Source: a virus. From it: a stretch of 64,000 bases of DNA. Below the pieces are notes generated by a model. The model was not told where the DNA came from. It saw only the letters and a program-made list of their open reading frames with translations, and searched no databases. Where the stretch lies: IMG/VR virus record IMGVR_UViG_3300046507_000506, positions 29,642 through 93,641 of that record. One strand, written 5' to 3'. Below, one piece after another: positions 49,688 to 59,169 of this stretch. The position numbers and the translations under genes are program-made. Position 1 is the first letter of the stretch. Every line of letters starts with the position of its first letter.

Positions 49688-49963
49688 TTAGCTTCCGTAG
49701 CCAGGCGAGAGGCAGCGTTCGGCGCGGCCTTCTGCGCGCACGTCAGCGGCAGCTTGCCAGTCGGCGCGAACCTCGTCTGCGGCGGCTTCCGGCGTGTCGC
49801 CGTCACGGAAGTACGTCTCGCAAATTTCGGCTTCGTCCGATACCAGTGCGAATTCGACACCCAAAATGCGCTCTACCTTACGCACGAAACGATCAAGTTC
49901 GCGCTCATCATCCGTTGTTGCGTTTTCGGCCTGCAACATCGTCAGCATGTTTTGCCCTTCCAT
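49688..49963 (-). CDS. Hypothetical acidic protein, 91 residues
   Basis: From ATG at 49963 with GGGAG eleven bases upstream. Acidic helical sequence (ATTDDERELDRFVRKVERIL). A GC stem-loop (about 49662-49680) follows the stop. No family recognised. Confidence 0.5.
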   Translation of the reverse strand: MEGQNMLTMLQAENATTDDERELDRFVRKVERILGVEFALVSDEAEICETYFRDGDTPEAAADEVRADWQAAADVRAEGRAERCLSPGYGS

Positions 49964-50031
49964 GTGTTGCTCCCTACGTGGTGGATTTGAGAAGCCCGGC
50001 GCGAACCGGGCGGGTTGGTGCGCAGCGCGCC

Positions 50032-50184
50032 TTATTCCACGGTCGCGACGAACAGATGCCAGTTCGGCACCTTCGTGAACCGGAAGCCGTTGCCCCAACA
50101 GTAGGCGCGGCATTCATCGTGCGTGCCACTGAACAGCACGTTTTCGCTCTTGTCTTCGACTCGCCACTTTGTTTGCGCTTCCAT
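50032..50184 (-). CDS. Small hypothetical protein, 50 residues
   Basis: MEAQTKWRVEDKS to LFVATVE from ATG at 50184, preceded by AGGGAG. Aromatic-rich centre (CRAYCWGNGFRFTKVPNWH). It is divergent from the BrnT gene, whose promoter lies in the 124 bases between them. Function unknown. Confidence 0.5.
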   Translation of the reverse strand: MEAQTKWRVEDKSENVLFSGTHDECRAYCWGNGFRFTKVPNWHLFVATVE

Positions 50185-50307
50185 GCTGACTCCCTGCGTT
50201 GCGTTGGTGTATTGCAATAGTATGTTGTCACGAATCCAAATGCAACTACTTTTTGAAGCTGCAAAAAGTCTTTGCGCTTCCGACATTTTGCACCTACAAT
50301 AAGTGAC

Positions 50308-50577
50308 ATGAAAATCACTTTCGACCCGGCGAAAGACGCCATTAACAAAGAGCGGCACGAGGGTACGTCGCTCGCCGAAGCGGTGCGCATGGATTGGGAT
50401 GGCATGCTGGTAGTGCCGGACACGCGCAAAGCCTACGGCGAGGATCGTTACAGGGGTATTGCCCTGTTAGGTGACCGGTTGTACAGCGTAGTATTTACGC
50501 CCCGCGATGAAACGATGCGAATCATCAGTCTGCGCAGGGCCAGCAATAAGGAGATTGACGCATATGAGCACGACTAA
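50308..50577 (+). CDS. brnT: BrnT-family toxin
   Basis: 89 residues. BrnT hallmarks: FDPAKDAINKERHEGTSLAEA at 5-25, then RYRGIALLGDRLYSVVFTPR and RIISLRRASNKE near the end. BrnT folds like RelE toxins and inhibits translation as an RNase. It precedes the antitoxin with a 14-base overlap, the usual order for this family. The pair could stabilise the plasmid prophage. Confidence 0.88.
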   Translation: MKITFDPAKDAINKERHEGTSLAEAVRMDWDGMLVVPDTRKAYGEDRYRGIALLGDRLYSVVFTPRDETMRIISLRRASNKEIDAYEHD

Positions 50578-50866
50578 ACTGAAACGCAACACGGCCGCCG
50601 AGGAGGCGGCAATCCAGCGCGGCATCGCGGCTGACCCGGATAACCCGGAATGGACGGATGAGGATTTCGCTAAGGCGCGGCCGTTCAAAGAGGTCATGGC
50701 CAAGCGCATGGGCCGCCCGCCAAAGGAGAACCCGAAAGAGCAGGTGAGCATTCGATACGATGCGGACGTGGTTGCGGCATTCCGCTCGACCGGCGACGGA
50801 TGGCAAACGCGCATGAATGACGCGCTTCGCACTTACCTGAAAGAGCACCCACTCAGGGCGGCCTGA
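50564..50866 (+). CDS. brnA: BrnA-family antitoxin
   Basis: 100 residues from ATG at 50564 (MSTTKLKRNTAAEE). The C-terminus NPKEQVSIRYDADVVAAFRS then WQTRMNDALRTYLKEH is the ribbon-helix-helix DNA-binding part of BrnA; the middle wraps the toxin. It would autorepress the operon. Its start lies inside brnT. Confidence 0.85.
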   Translation: MSTTKLKRNTAAEEAAIQRGIAADPDNPEWTDEDFAKARPFKEVMAKRMGRPPKENPKEQVSIRYDADVVAAFRSTGDGWQTRMNDALRTYLKEHPLRAA

Positions 50867-50915
50867 GCGTCAGGAACCAATCGTGCTGCGAGCGGTTATC
50901 AATGGGAGAGCCTTC

Positions 50916-51128
50916 ATGTGCTATGGAAACCCTGAAAAACTGCTCGCGATCATCATGCCGGACCCGATGCCGCGCAACGAGCGGGGGCACACCCCGCTAG
51001 ATGACTTCGACCACTTCTGCGCCTACTCTGGCCTGATCGAGGCTGAAGTCGGCGCACTCGCATTCGCCTGGGCAAAGTGCGGTTACGTCGCAGCATGGTT
51101 GACCCGCAATGCCGCTACCGCCCATTGA
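50916..51128 (+). CDS. Small hypothetical protein
   Basis: 70 residues from ATG at 50916, chosen for GGGAGAG just upstream; a GTG at 50883 is possible. Contains MPDPMPRNERGHTPLDDFDH. It ends 20 bases into the ligase frame, so the two are co-transcribed. No family recognised. Confidence 0.5.
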   Translation: MCYGNPEKLLAIIMPDPMPRNERGHTPLDDFDHFCAYSGLIEAEVGALAFAWAKCGYVAAWLTRNAATAH

Positions 51129-51765
51129 AGCGTCGGACCTGATGCTTGCGACGGTTTTCAAGCGTCCATTCTCTGACGACGCCTGGCTGTTCGATCTTAA
51201 ATACGATGGCTACCGCTGTCTCGTGCGCAAGAGCGGCCCGCGCACAGAACTCGTCAGTCGGGAGGGGAACCTGCTCAATGCGTCATTCCCCGAAGTGGTT
51301 GCCGCCGTTGCCGCGCTGCCCGGCGACTTCGCGATGGATGCCGAGCTAACCGTGGATGAGGACACCGGGCGGTCGTCATTCGAGCGGCTTCAGCGGCGCG
51401 CTGTCACAAAGACGCCAAGGAATGTGCGCGCGGCGGCGTTGCAGAATCCGGCGCGGCTCTATCTCTTTGATGCGCTCGCGCTCGATGGCAAAGACCTGCG
51501 CGCGCTGCCGCTTGTCGAGCGCAGGCAGTATCTGCGCGGCGCGTTCGAGAACACGAACACGCTGATTCTCGCGAGTGGCATAGTCGGCGCGGGCGAATTC
51601 GTTTTTGAGCAGGTCAAAGCCCACGATCTTGAAGGCATGATTGCCAAGCGGCTTTCATCGCCCTATGTCCGGGGCCGCACGCGCGACTGGCTGAAAATCA
51701 AGTATCAGGACTACAGCCGTCAGGCCGCGTTAGGCTTCGGACGGAAGAAAAAAAGCCCCACCTGA
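51109..51765 (+). CDS. Minimal ATP-dependent DNA ligase (adenylation domain only)
   Basis: 218 residues. Ligase motif I LKYDGYRC with nucleophile K31; FAMDAEL is motif III; DLEGMIAKR motif IV; WLKIK motif V. There is no room for the C-terminal OB domain found in nearly all ligases, so it is either a minimal sealer or needs a partner. It resembles the LigD/minimal ligase nucleotidyltransferase core. It is downstream of the BrnTA pair. Confidence 0.8.
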   Translation: MPLPPIEASDLMLATVFKRPFSDDAWLFDLKYDGYRCLVRKSGPRTELVSREGNLLNASFPEVVAAVAALPGDFAMDAELTVDEDTGRSSFERLQRRAVTKTPRNVRAAALQNPARLYLFDALALDGKDLRALPLVERRQYLRGAFENTNTLILASGIVGAGEFVFEQVKAHDLEGMIAKRLSSPYVRGRTRDWLKIKYQDYSRQAALGFGRKKKSPT

Positions 51766-51774
51766 GCGGGGCTT
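51753..51774. terminator. Terminator between ligase and Dar block
   Basis: AAGCCCC and GGGGCTT form the stem; on the minus strand a T run follows. It overlaps the ligase stop and follows the minus-strand gene ending at 51793. Confidence 0.75.
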
Positions 51775-51792
51775 CGCATTGGTGCGCCTGGC

Positions 51793-52185
51793 TTACTTCG
51801 GTTCCGCCTGATCCGGGTCGTACAGCAGGAAATCTGTGCCGTCGAGGTCGTACTCGTTCGACTGCACGCCGAACTGGCCCATGTTGTCGTCGGCAAACTC
51901 CCATGCCGCGATCAGTGTCAGTTCCGGCGTCTCGCACGCGTACTCGTTCGCCCAAATAGGCTCATCGTACTCACCCACACCGATATCGTTGGCGCGCAGC
52001 ACGCGCTTGACGGCCCACCAGTACGGGCCGTAGCGCAGATAGGCGCTGCGGTCGTGATTCAGAATCTTTGCAGTCTGCGCGACGAAAACGGGCAGCAACG
52101 GCTTTCCCTCGCCGACCTGAGCCTGATATTCGGCCTGCTTACCGGCCAGATATGCCGGGTCAATCTTATATGCCGTGATGGTCAT
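51793..52185 (-). CDS. Hypothetical protein downstream of DarB-like gene
   Basis: 130 residues. Features YLRYGPYWWAVKRVLRANDI and a central aromatic/acidic region (DEPIWANEYACETPELTLIA). No enzyme motif. A GC hairpin lies in the 45-base gap after the DarB-like gene. Could be a companion of the anti-restriction block. Confidence 0.5.
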   Translation of the reverse strand: MTITAYKIDPAYLAGKQAEYQAQVGEGKPLLPVFVAQTAKILNHDRSAYLRYGPYWWAVKRVLRANDIGVGEYDEPIWANEYACETPELTLIAAWEFADDNMGQFGVQSNEYDLDGTDFLLYDPDQAEPK

Positions 52186-52230
52186 GTTATTCCTTGTGCC
52201 CGCCGCCCCTTGCGAGGCGGCGGTGCGTCA

Positions 52231-55200
52231 TTAAGCGAGGTAGTCCGACATGTTCAGTCCAAGGTGCTTGAACAGAGAATTGACGGATGCAACCGGCTTG
52301 CCGTCGCTAAACGTCTCACCGTCTTTGATCGTCACGCGGAAGCACTTGCGAACGCTGTCAAACGTGCGCCCCTGCAAGCCCTCTGCACCCGCAGCAGCGA
52401 CCTTCTTTTGCGTGTCGGAGTAGCGAACGAACGTGATGTTAATGTACGTGTTCGCGTGATAAACAAAGTGCGCTGAGTAACGGTCAGCGAACTTTGTTTC
52501 GTCCGTCGTGCCGACGTCGGCACTCAGCACACCCGACAGCGAGCGGATCGCCGTCAGAATGCCCTGAATGTCCACGCCAGCGGCATCGAGCGCGCGAATC
52601 GACTTGGCCTTTTTCGCCCACTGGCACATTGCCGCCCACTTCTGCGAAATGATAGCAAGGGCGAGGGCATTAGCGTCCGCCCAGTTCTCGACATACAGCC
52701 GGGCGTTCTTCGACAGCGACATGGCGGCGCGCGCGTCATCAACTCCCACCTTCAGCTCGATGTAGTCGCCGGTGTCCGCGAACATCAGTTCAGTGAACTG
52801 GCGGCCGTACTCGCGGGTGATATCGGCAGGCATATACGAGCCATAGCCCGACGACGCGGCGGCGATTTCGTCATTGAGGAAACCGCCCTCAATAGCCGTT
52901 TTAAGCGCCGCCTCGATAGCCGCCGAAATGGCGTAACGCTGCGACTGGCTCACGACATACCAACGCTCCTTGCCGTCGTCAATCCTGTTCTGCTCACGGC
53001 GAAAGCGCGAGATATCGTAGCCGAGTGCCGATTCGAGCCGGTCAACCGTCAGGAAATCCTGCGCGTTGTTGAGCCAGTTCTGAGCCCACGTTTCGAGGTC
53101 TTCCGGCGACTTCGACTGTGCAACACCATCGGGCAGCGCGCGGAAAAACTCATCATTCAGGCCGAGCGAATCGAAGCACTTTTCCAGCGACAGGTACGAG
53201 GAAATGCAGGCCACGTCCTGAGCCGTCGCGCGCAGGCCCGTCGCGCGCGAGTAGTCGCGGATAGCCTTGCAGCGGCCGGGCACGTCCGTCGGCACCTTCG
53301 GGCCGATCACGCGCAGGTCTTTCAGGCGCACGTTATCGCGGAAATCGCGCTCTGCGATCAGCGATTCCTGTTCGGCCTTGATCCGGTCGGTGAATTCGCT
53401 GCCCACCGCGTCAGTAACGAGGATGAACGGGAACAGCGGCGGCGCGAGCGAAATCGTGTCCGGGTCCACCATCGTTGACGGAATGGCAACCGTGAGCGCT
53501 TCGCGCACGTCGGCATTGAGCGACGAATACAGGTAGGGGCTGCTCGCCGCGAAGCCGGACGGATTGTCTGCGATCACCCGTTCGTCAGCCGCCACGGCGC
53601 GCGCGATGGCCGCCGAGTATTGCGGCGTATTCTGTTCGAGATACACCGGGCCGGTGAGGCGCAGCAGTTCCGTTTCGGACTGGTCGGCCGGGTTGTAGCC
53701 GACAAAGCCCTTGGCGGCGTCCGTTGCCCTGCGCGGCTTCGTCACCACGAGCAGCTTGCCCTGATACTCCACCAGCGAGCCCACGGCCACCAGGTTGCCC
53801 GTCACGATAGCCGCATCGCCGCGCATGAACGCATCGAGCGTATCGCCCGTATAGCCGTCGTCGGTGCGGTTCTGGAACGTCACGGCGGCCTCATCGCGCA
53901 TGCGGTTTGCCATCGTCACGTCTTTCTGCCAGTTCGCATAGGCGGCCGTGGCTTTCTCGTCGTCGGTGACTGCCGACCATTCCGAGCGCACCACCACCAC
54001 GCCGCGCGAGTCACGCGGCAGGCCGTCGAGCACAGACGACTGGGTTTGCAGCTTCTGCGACAGGTCGGTAATCTGCCCGCGCAGGCGCGTGGCCATCAGC
54101 GTGGATTCCGTCTTGTCCAGGCGTTCCTGCAATTCGCCGATTTTTGCGGCGGTCTGCGAGACGATGCCGTTTTTGTTCTTGATCCACGCGGTAAAGCCCT
54201 TGCGGCCGTCCGCGTCGCGGTCGTCGGCGGCTCCCATGCCAAAGCGCGCGAGCCAGTTTGCTTGCGCCTCAATGATGCGCACGCTCTGCAACTGTGCGGC
54301 CTTGTTGACGGCCTGTTTCTGGCGCTTGTTGCGCGCGGAGATTTCATCGTTGATGCGATCCATCGCGGACGCATCGCCCACCGCATTCGCGAGCAGTTCA
54401 TAGTCGGAGGAGGTCATGTCGCCCTCAATCACGACCTTGGAGCCGTCGCCCTGCATGAGCGCACCGATCCAGTCCGCCTTGATACCCACGAGCTTGCGCT
54501 TGTACGCATCGAACGTGCCGTCAGCATCGTAGTGGTAGACCTTGACCGTCTCGACCGGGTTGCCCTGGCGAACGCCGCGACCGTTGCGCTGATGCACCGA
54601 ATCGGGCGTCCATCCAATCGTCATATGGTGGATAGCCTGCGTGCCCTTTTGCAGGTTGATGCCGACTTCCGCCTTTTTGTTGGCGATAACGATGGTGTAC
54701 TTGTTGTCCTCACCGTCGGCGTTATAGCCGTCCTGCACGTCCTGCATGCCCGCCACGTCCACCGACACGGCATTGACGATCTTGATCTTCGAGGCGGAAA
54801 TGCCGACCTGCTGCACGAGCGCGAGCTTGATCTTGTGGTGCAGGCTCAGTTCGTCACAGAAAATGATCTGCTTGGCCTGCCCGATGTAGCGCGGGTGCAG
54901 GTTTTCAAGCTTCACGTTTTCAATCAGCGCGGCCAGTTTCGGGCTCACGTTGATCGTCGGCGTGATGCTGCCCGCGTCGAGCAGCTTGAGCAGCGATTCC
55001 TGCGTCGAATAGTCCGTCGAGAGCAGTTCGATTGCGTTGCCCGTTTGCGCCATGCGCGCGCGGATTGTCACGAGGTATTTCGAGACGGATTCGCCCGTTT
55101 CCGCATCCTTGACGACCTTGGTACGAATGTCGGCCGGGTCCGCGTTCGAATCCCAGTAGTCGCGCTCCTCAACGATGTTCTTTTTGTTGAACCCGTCGAT

Positions 55201-58200
55201 GGCCTTCTGTGCTGCCTCGCGCTGATCGGCCTGGAACTTGAACGCAAAGATTCCTGCGTCCATTTCCGGGTCGTTGATGACGCGCGTCATCTTTCGGATC
55301 AGGTTGAAGGGCGATCCCGTGAGCTTGTCCTCAGCGTCGCCGCCGCCTGCCTTCAGGCGCTCGACGGCTTCGAGATACTGGTTTTTGTAATCGATGATGA
55401 GGTCATACGAGTCCTGACCGATATCGACGCCCGTTGCGATTTCATCGAATTCCGGCACCACGATATTGATACCGTCGGCCTTTACATCGTCGGCCGTCTT
55501 GATGAGGGCGGACGTTTGCAGCAGGCGGCGCAGCAGCCCCGCGTTTTGCAGGCCCGTAAAGACGCGCACCGGGCGCATCATGCCGACGATGTTCTCCTCC
55601 TCGCGCTCCTCGATATCGCAGGCGGCGGCCATGAACGAGTCGGCACCCGTCACGCCATACATCGCGTTGACTTCGCGTTCGCCGAGCGCCAGCGTGAGCA
55701 TCGAATAGACTTCAAGCGGGCTGTTGGTGACGGGCGTAGCGGTCAGGCTCAGCACGCCGTCATTGCGCGTCGAGAGGCCGCGCACGTACCACGATTTCGC
55801 CTGCATATCCATGCCGCGCTGCGACTTGGACGGGTCCGCCAAATACTTCGCGCCCTTGAACTCGCTCGACGTCATTTTCGAGTTCTTATAGTTGTGCGCC
55901 TCATCGAGCACGAGCGAATCGACGCCCATGTCCTCAAAGTAGGGGATGGCTCCCGACTTCGCGCCGATATCCTTCACATTGCCCTGCTTGCTCGCGGCGG
56001 CAATGTTCGCGCGCTTTTTCATCGCGTCTTCTTCGGCGAGCAGATAGGCGTCGTCGTTTTCCGTCAGGTAAGCGACGTAGGCGTCCATCGTTTCGTCGCG
56101 CACCGGGATCAGCTTGAACGCTTCGAGCGTCATGAAAATCTTGCTGTGCCGGTTCTCGCGAATCACGTTCAGGTCGATCTTGACCTGTGCGTTATCGACC
56201 TTATCCTTTCCGTCCTTACCCTTCACGATGCCGACGAACAGGCAGTCTGAAGTGTCCAGATACGCCTTACCGGCTTCTTTCTTCCAGTTCGTGAGCGTCG
56301 CATTGGGCACCACGAACATGGTTTTTTTCTTCACACCGATGCTCTGTGCGTACTGCACCGATGCGAGCGCGGTGAGCGTCTTGCCGAGGCCCACATCAAA
56401 GCCGAGGATGCCCGAAAACTGGCGGGCGTACCGGCGCGCGGCGGCGTACTGGTACGCGTGCGGGCGGAACGTCGTGGTATTGAGGTTCGGAATGTCCAGC
56501 GGCGTGCCGTCGGGCTCCTCAATGAAGCGCAGCGCGTCCGGCGCATTGAGCTTGTTGTGCAGAGAAACCTGAATCTCATCGTTCGCGCGCGCCCATGCGT
56601 CAAACTGTGCCTTGGCCTTGTCGGTGATTTCCTTGATCCGGCGCAGCAGGGCGGCCTCTTTCGCCGGGTCCGATTCCACGTCGGCCGACTTCGACATGGT
56701 CGTGATGTTCTGGTTGCGCAGATAGCCCTTGACGAAGCGCTGCATCGCCTTCCACGCGGCTTTCTCCTCCTCGCTGGCCCACTTCCCGACGGAGGGCTGC
56801 TTGATATCGAACACGTCGCGGCCGTCGGCATCGACCGTCAGGAAAATATCGGGCGAGACATACTGCTTGAAAAATTCGAGCTTTTGCAGCGGCGAGATAT
56901 GCGGCGTGAACAGGCTGAATGTCATTTTCGACACGTCAACCGTGTTGATGCGCGCCTTACCGGCTTCCATCTGCTTGACGAGTTTCGCGCGGATATCCGG
57001 GTCCGTGCACTGCTCAAGCTCGGCATTGGCCTGCGTCAGGAACGCGGCGTAGGAGCCGGTGTAATAGTCGTTCGCATGCGTGACGTGCTGGCCGTCGGCC
57101 GACACGCACCACTCATCGGACGTGAGAGGGTCAAAGTCCGAAAACACGGTGCGCAGCTTTTCAACCGACACATACCCGGTTTCATCCTCGCTCTCGTATT
57201 TCGTCTTTTCGTAAAGCTGCGTCGGCGTGAGCGCGACCGTTTCCACGTTCGCCTTGATTTCGCCGCGCCAGAATGCGGTGAAGTCGCCCTTGTAGCGCGC
57301 ATTGCGAATCGAGAGCAGCGCATCCTTCACGAGGCGCGACGCCTTGCCGATGGTCTTGTTACCGTAGCTCTGTGCGCGCGCGAGTTGCGCGGAGAGCACC
57401 GGGTACGCTTCGAGATAGTTGAACGGCTCGACGCTGTCAGCATCCTGCATGAGTTGCATCGCAGCCATACCGGCCGTGATCGCTTCCCACCACGGTTGCA
57501 TGTCGCCCTCGCCGAGCGATTCGAGCGCCTTGATGGTCGCCGTGAGCCATGCGGGGACGTCCCCATAGCTGCCCATTGCATTGCAGTAGCGGGCGTATTC
57601 CTGCGCATCCTTCCACGTCACGCCCGCCTCGATAGCGGCAAAGGCCGTCGTGATCTTGGTGCCGACGTCGAGCATCTTCCGATCATCAGCAACCGCCGAT
57701 TCGAGCACCGTCCATTCGCCATCGCGCATTTCAAGCGTTTGGCCGTCCTTGTGCAGCACGTCGCCGTCCTGATAGACGATAGGTGCGGTTTCCGTAGCTT
57801 CGAGCAATGCCCAGTCGATATGCGAGCCCGGAAAGCGCTTAATCATGCGCGCGATGTTGCTGATCGAGTCGTCGGAAATGACGGCTTCGACCTCGCCGAA
57901 CTTGCCGTTGGTCGTGCCGACTTCGCCGAGAATGTACTTGTGACCGGTGCCGAGGAAATAGCGGCCTTCCAGAAACTCATCCCACAGCACGCGGGCCTGC
58001 GTGAGCGTGTCCGGGCTCTGCGTTTGCAGTTCGTCAATCTTTCGCGCCGTCTCGCGGGAGAACTTGCGGAAAACGATGACGTCGGTAATGGTGTCGGCCG
58101 CTGCGGACTCGCTGAAAATCTTGTTCGGCAGGCGGTACGCGCCGACAAACTCAGCCATGAGCGACGATTGCAGGCGCAGCTTCTGCGACTTCGAGCCCTT

Positions 58201-59058
58201 GCCGCTCACAATCGACGGCGGCACGATGAATGCGGCCAGGCCGTTCGGCTTGAGCTTTTGCAGCGAGCGCAGGATGAAATACTCTTGCAGGTTCGCTTTC
58301 TGGAACCGCTTGTCTTTCAGCTTGGCGTCGCCGCGCATGGCGTTGTCGCCGAACGGCACATTGGTAATGATCGCGTCGTAAATCTCGTCGGGCGTCTCTG
58401 CTGCGATGGCTTCAAAGGGCGAAACCGTCGTGCTCACGGTCGGGCCGTCGTTGATTGCGCCGTTGACCGCGCCGCTCGTGGCGTCGAGTTCGATCTGCGT
58501 CATGACGGCCGTTTTCGGGCGCGTCGCGGTGAATACGCCAGTGCCCGCCGACGGATCGCACACGCTACCGCCCTGAAAGCCCATTTCGCCGAGCAGTTCC
58601 CACATGGCCGCCGCGACGGGCTTCGGCGTGTAGTACTCGTGCGGAGAGCCGGTGAGGCCGTCCGCGCCCGTCAGGCCGCCGCCATTGCCGGAATACTTGG
58701 CGAGCACAACGCGATCCTCGTCAGTCACGGCGCGGCCGGACTCCTGAATCTCGCGGATCAATGCGATAGCGGCGTTATTGTCTTTCTGGCGTTGCGCGAG
58801 GGTTTTGCGCCCTTCCTCCGGGTAAAACTCGGCGGTCGGTTCGGTGCGCACTTCGGCGACTGGGGCCGGTTCGGGTATCACGTCCGGTGCGGGCGCGGCT
58901 TTGCCGAGAGCAATCGCGATATCGCGCAGGCGCTTGCCGATGTTCAGCGCGCGCAGCACGTCGGTCGTGCTGTCGGTCAGTCTCGCACGCTCGGTGATGA
59001 GGTCGCGCGCCTCTTTCGCCAGCTTCAGGCGTTCGAGGTCATTCTGTAAAGTCGTCAT
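52231..59058 (-). CDS. darB: DarB-like DNA methyltransferase-helicase (anti-restriction)
   Basis: 2275 residues, close to the size of P1 DarB. Residues 130-240 hold an N6-adenine methyltransferase-like core: DPSAGTG at 168-174 (AdoMet site) and TNVPFG at 232-237 in place of NPPF. An SF2/SNF2-type helicase follows: GLGKT near 888, DEAH near 1050, and GRGVRQG near 1490 (motif VI). In P1, DarB is packaged and injected and protects DNA against type I restriction. A terminator separates it from the ddrB-like gene upstream. Confidence 0.85.
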   Translation of the reverse strand: MTTLQNDLERLKLAKEARDLITERARLTDSTTDVLRALNIGKRLRDIAIALGKAAPAPDVIPEPAPVAEVRTEPTAEFYPEEGRKTLAQRQKDNNAAIALIREIQESGRAVTDEDRVVLAKYSGNGGGLTGADGLTGSPHEYYTPKPVAAAMWELLGEMGFQGGSVCDPSAGTGVFTATRPKTAVMTQIELDATSGAVNGAINDGPTVSTTVSPFEAIAAETPDEIYDAIITNVPFGDNAMRGDAKLKDKRFQKANLQEYFILRSLQKLKPNGLAAFIVPPSIVSGKGSKSQKLRLQSSLMAEFVGAYRLPNKIFSESAAADTITDVIVFRKFSRETARKIDELQTQSPDTLTQARVLWDEFLEGRYFLGTGHKYILGEVGTTNGKFGEVEAVISDDSISNIARMIKRFPGSHIDWALLEATETAPIVYQDGDVLHKDGQTLEMRDGEWTVLESAVADDRKMLDVGTKITTAFAAIEAGVTWKDAQEYARYCNAMGSYGDVPAWLTATIKALESLGEGDMQPWWEAITAGMAAMQLMQDADSVEPFNYLEAYPVLSAQLARAQSYGNKTIGKASRLVKDALLSIRNARYKGDFTAFWRGEIKANVETVALTPTQLYEKTKYESEDETGYVSVEKLRTVFSDFDPLTSDEWCVSADGQHVTHANDYYTGSYAAFLTQANAELEQCTDPDIRAKLVKQMEAGKARINTVDVSKMTFSLFTPHISPLQKLEFFKQYVSPDIFLTVDADGRDVFDIKQPSVGKWASEEEKAAWKAMQRFVKGYLRNQNITTMSKSADVESDPAKEAALLRRIKEITDKAKAQFDAWARANDEIQVSLHNKLNAPDALRFIEEPDGTPLDIPNLNTTTFRPHAYQYAAARRYARQFSGILGFDVGLGKTLTALASVQYAQSIGVKKKTMFVVPNATLTNWKKEAGKAYLDTSDCLFVGIVKGKDGKDKVDNAQVKIDLNVIRENRHSKIFMTLEAFKLIPVRDETMDAYVAYLTENDDAYLLAEEDAMKKRANIAAASKQGNVKDIGAKSGAIPYFEDMGVDSLVLDEAHNYKNSKMTSSEFKGAKYLADPSKSQRGMDMQAKSWYVRGLSTRNDGVLSLTATPVTNSPLEVYSMLTLALGEREVNAMYGVTGADSFMAAACDIEEREEENIVGMMRPVRVFTGLQNAGLLRRLLQTSALIKTADDVKADGINIVVPEFDEIATGVDIGQDSYDLIIDYKNQYLEAVERLKAGGGDAEDKLTGSPFNLIRKMTRVINDPEMDAGIFAFKFQADQREAAQKAIDGFNKKNIVEERDYWDSNADPADIRTKVVKDAETGESVSKYLVTIRARMAQTGNAIELLSTDYSTQESLLKLLDAGSITPTINVSPKLAALIENVKLENLHPRYIGQAKQIIFCDELSLHHKIKLALVQQVGISASKIKIVNAVSVDVAGMQDVQDGYNADGEDNKYTIVIANKKAEVGINLQKGTQAIHHMTIGWTPDSVHQRNGRGVRQGNPVETVKVYHYDADGTFDAYKRKLVGIKADWIGALMQGDGSKVVIEGDMTSSDYELLANAVGDASAMDRINDEISARNKRQKQAVNKAAQLQSVRIIEAQANWLARFGMGAADDRDADGRKGFTAWIKNKNGIVSQTAAKIGELQERLDKTESTLMATRLRGQITDLSQKLQTQSSVLDGLPRDSRGVVVVRSEWSAVTDDEKATAAYANWQKDVTMANRMRDEAAVTFQNRTDDGYTGDTLDAFMRGDAAIVTGNLVAVGSLVEYQGKLLVVTKPRRATDAAKGFVGYNPADQSETELLRLTGPVYLEQNTPQYSAAIARAVAADERVIADNPSGFAASSPYLYSSLNADVREALTVAIPSTMVDPDTISLAPPLFPFILVTDAVGSEFTDRIKAEQESLIAERDFRDNVRLKDLRVIGPKVPTDVPGRCKAIRDYSRATGLRATAQDVACISSYLSLEKCFDSLGLNDEFFRALPDGVAQSKSPEDLETWAQNWLNNAQDFLTVDRLESALGYDISRFRREQNRIDDGKERWYVVSQSQRYAISAAIEAALKTAIEGGFLNDEIAAASSGYGSYMPADITREYGRQFTELMFADTGDYIELKVGVDDARAAMSLSKNARLYVENWADANALALAIISQKWAAMCQWAKKAKSIRALDAAGVDIQGILTAIRSLSGVLSADVGTTDETKFADRYSAHFVYHANTYINITFVRYSDTQKKVAAAGAEGLQGRTFDSVRKCFRVTIKDGETFSDGKPVASVNSLFKHLGLNMSDYLA

Positions 59059-59136
59059 GTATCGCCGATAAAGGTAGTTGGCCGCGATAAATTCTCGCGG
59101 CCGTACTTGCCTTTACCGGCGTGCGTTTTCCTACGC

Positions 59137-59162
59137 AAAATCCCTCAGAAGTGAGGGATTTT
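59137..59162 (-). terminator. Intrinsic terminator between ddrB and darB
   Basis: AAAATCCCTCA and TGAGGGATTTT form an 11-bp stem with T runs. It ends the ddrB transcript eight bases after its stop, so darB may need its own promoter or read-through. Confidence 0.8.
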
Positions 59163-59169
59163 CCCGGCC

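Noticed and set aside
52400-59049. Plus-strand open frames of 876 and 863 codons opposite the DarB-like gene (53620-56250, 56458-59049)
   Set aside because: They mirror the third-position GC bias of the real gene, have Arg/His/Leu-rich nonsense composition and no motifs, while the minus frame has clear methylase and helicase motifs.
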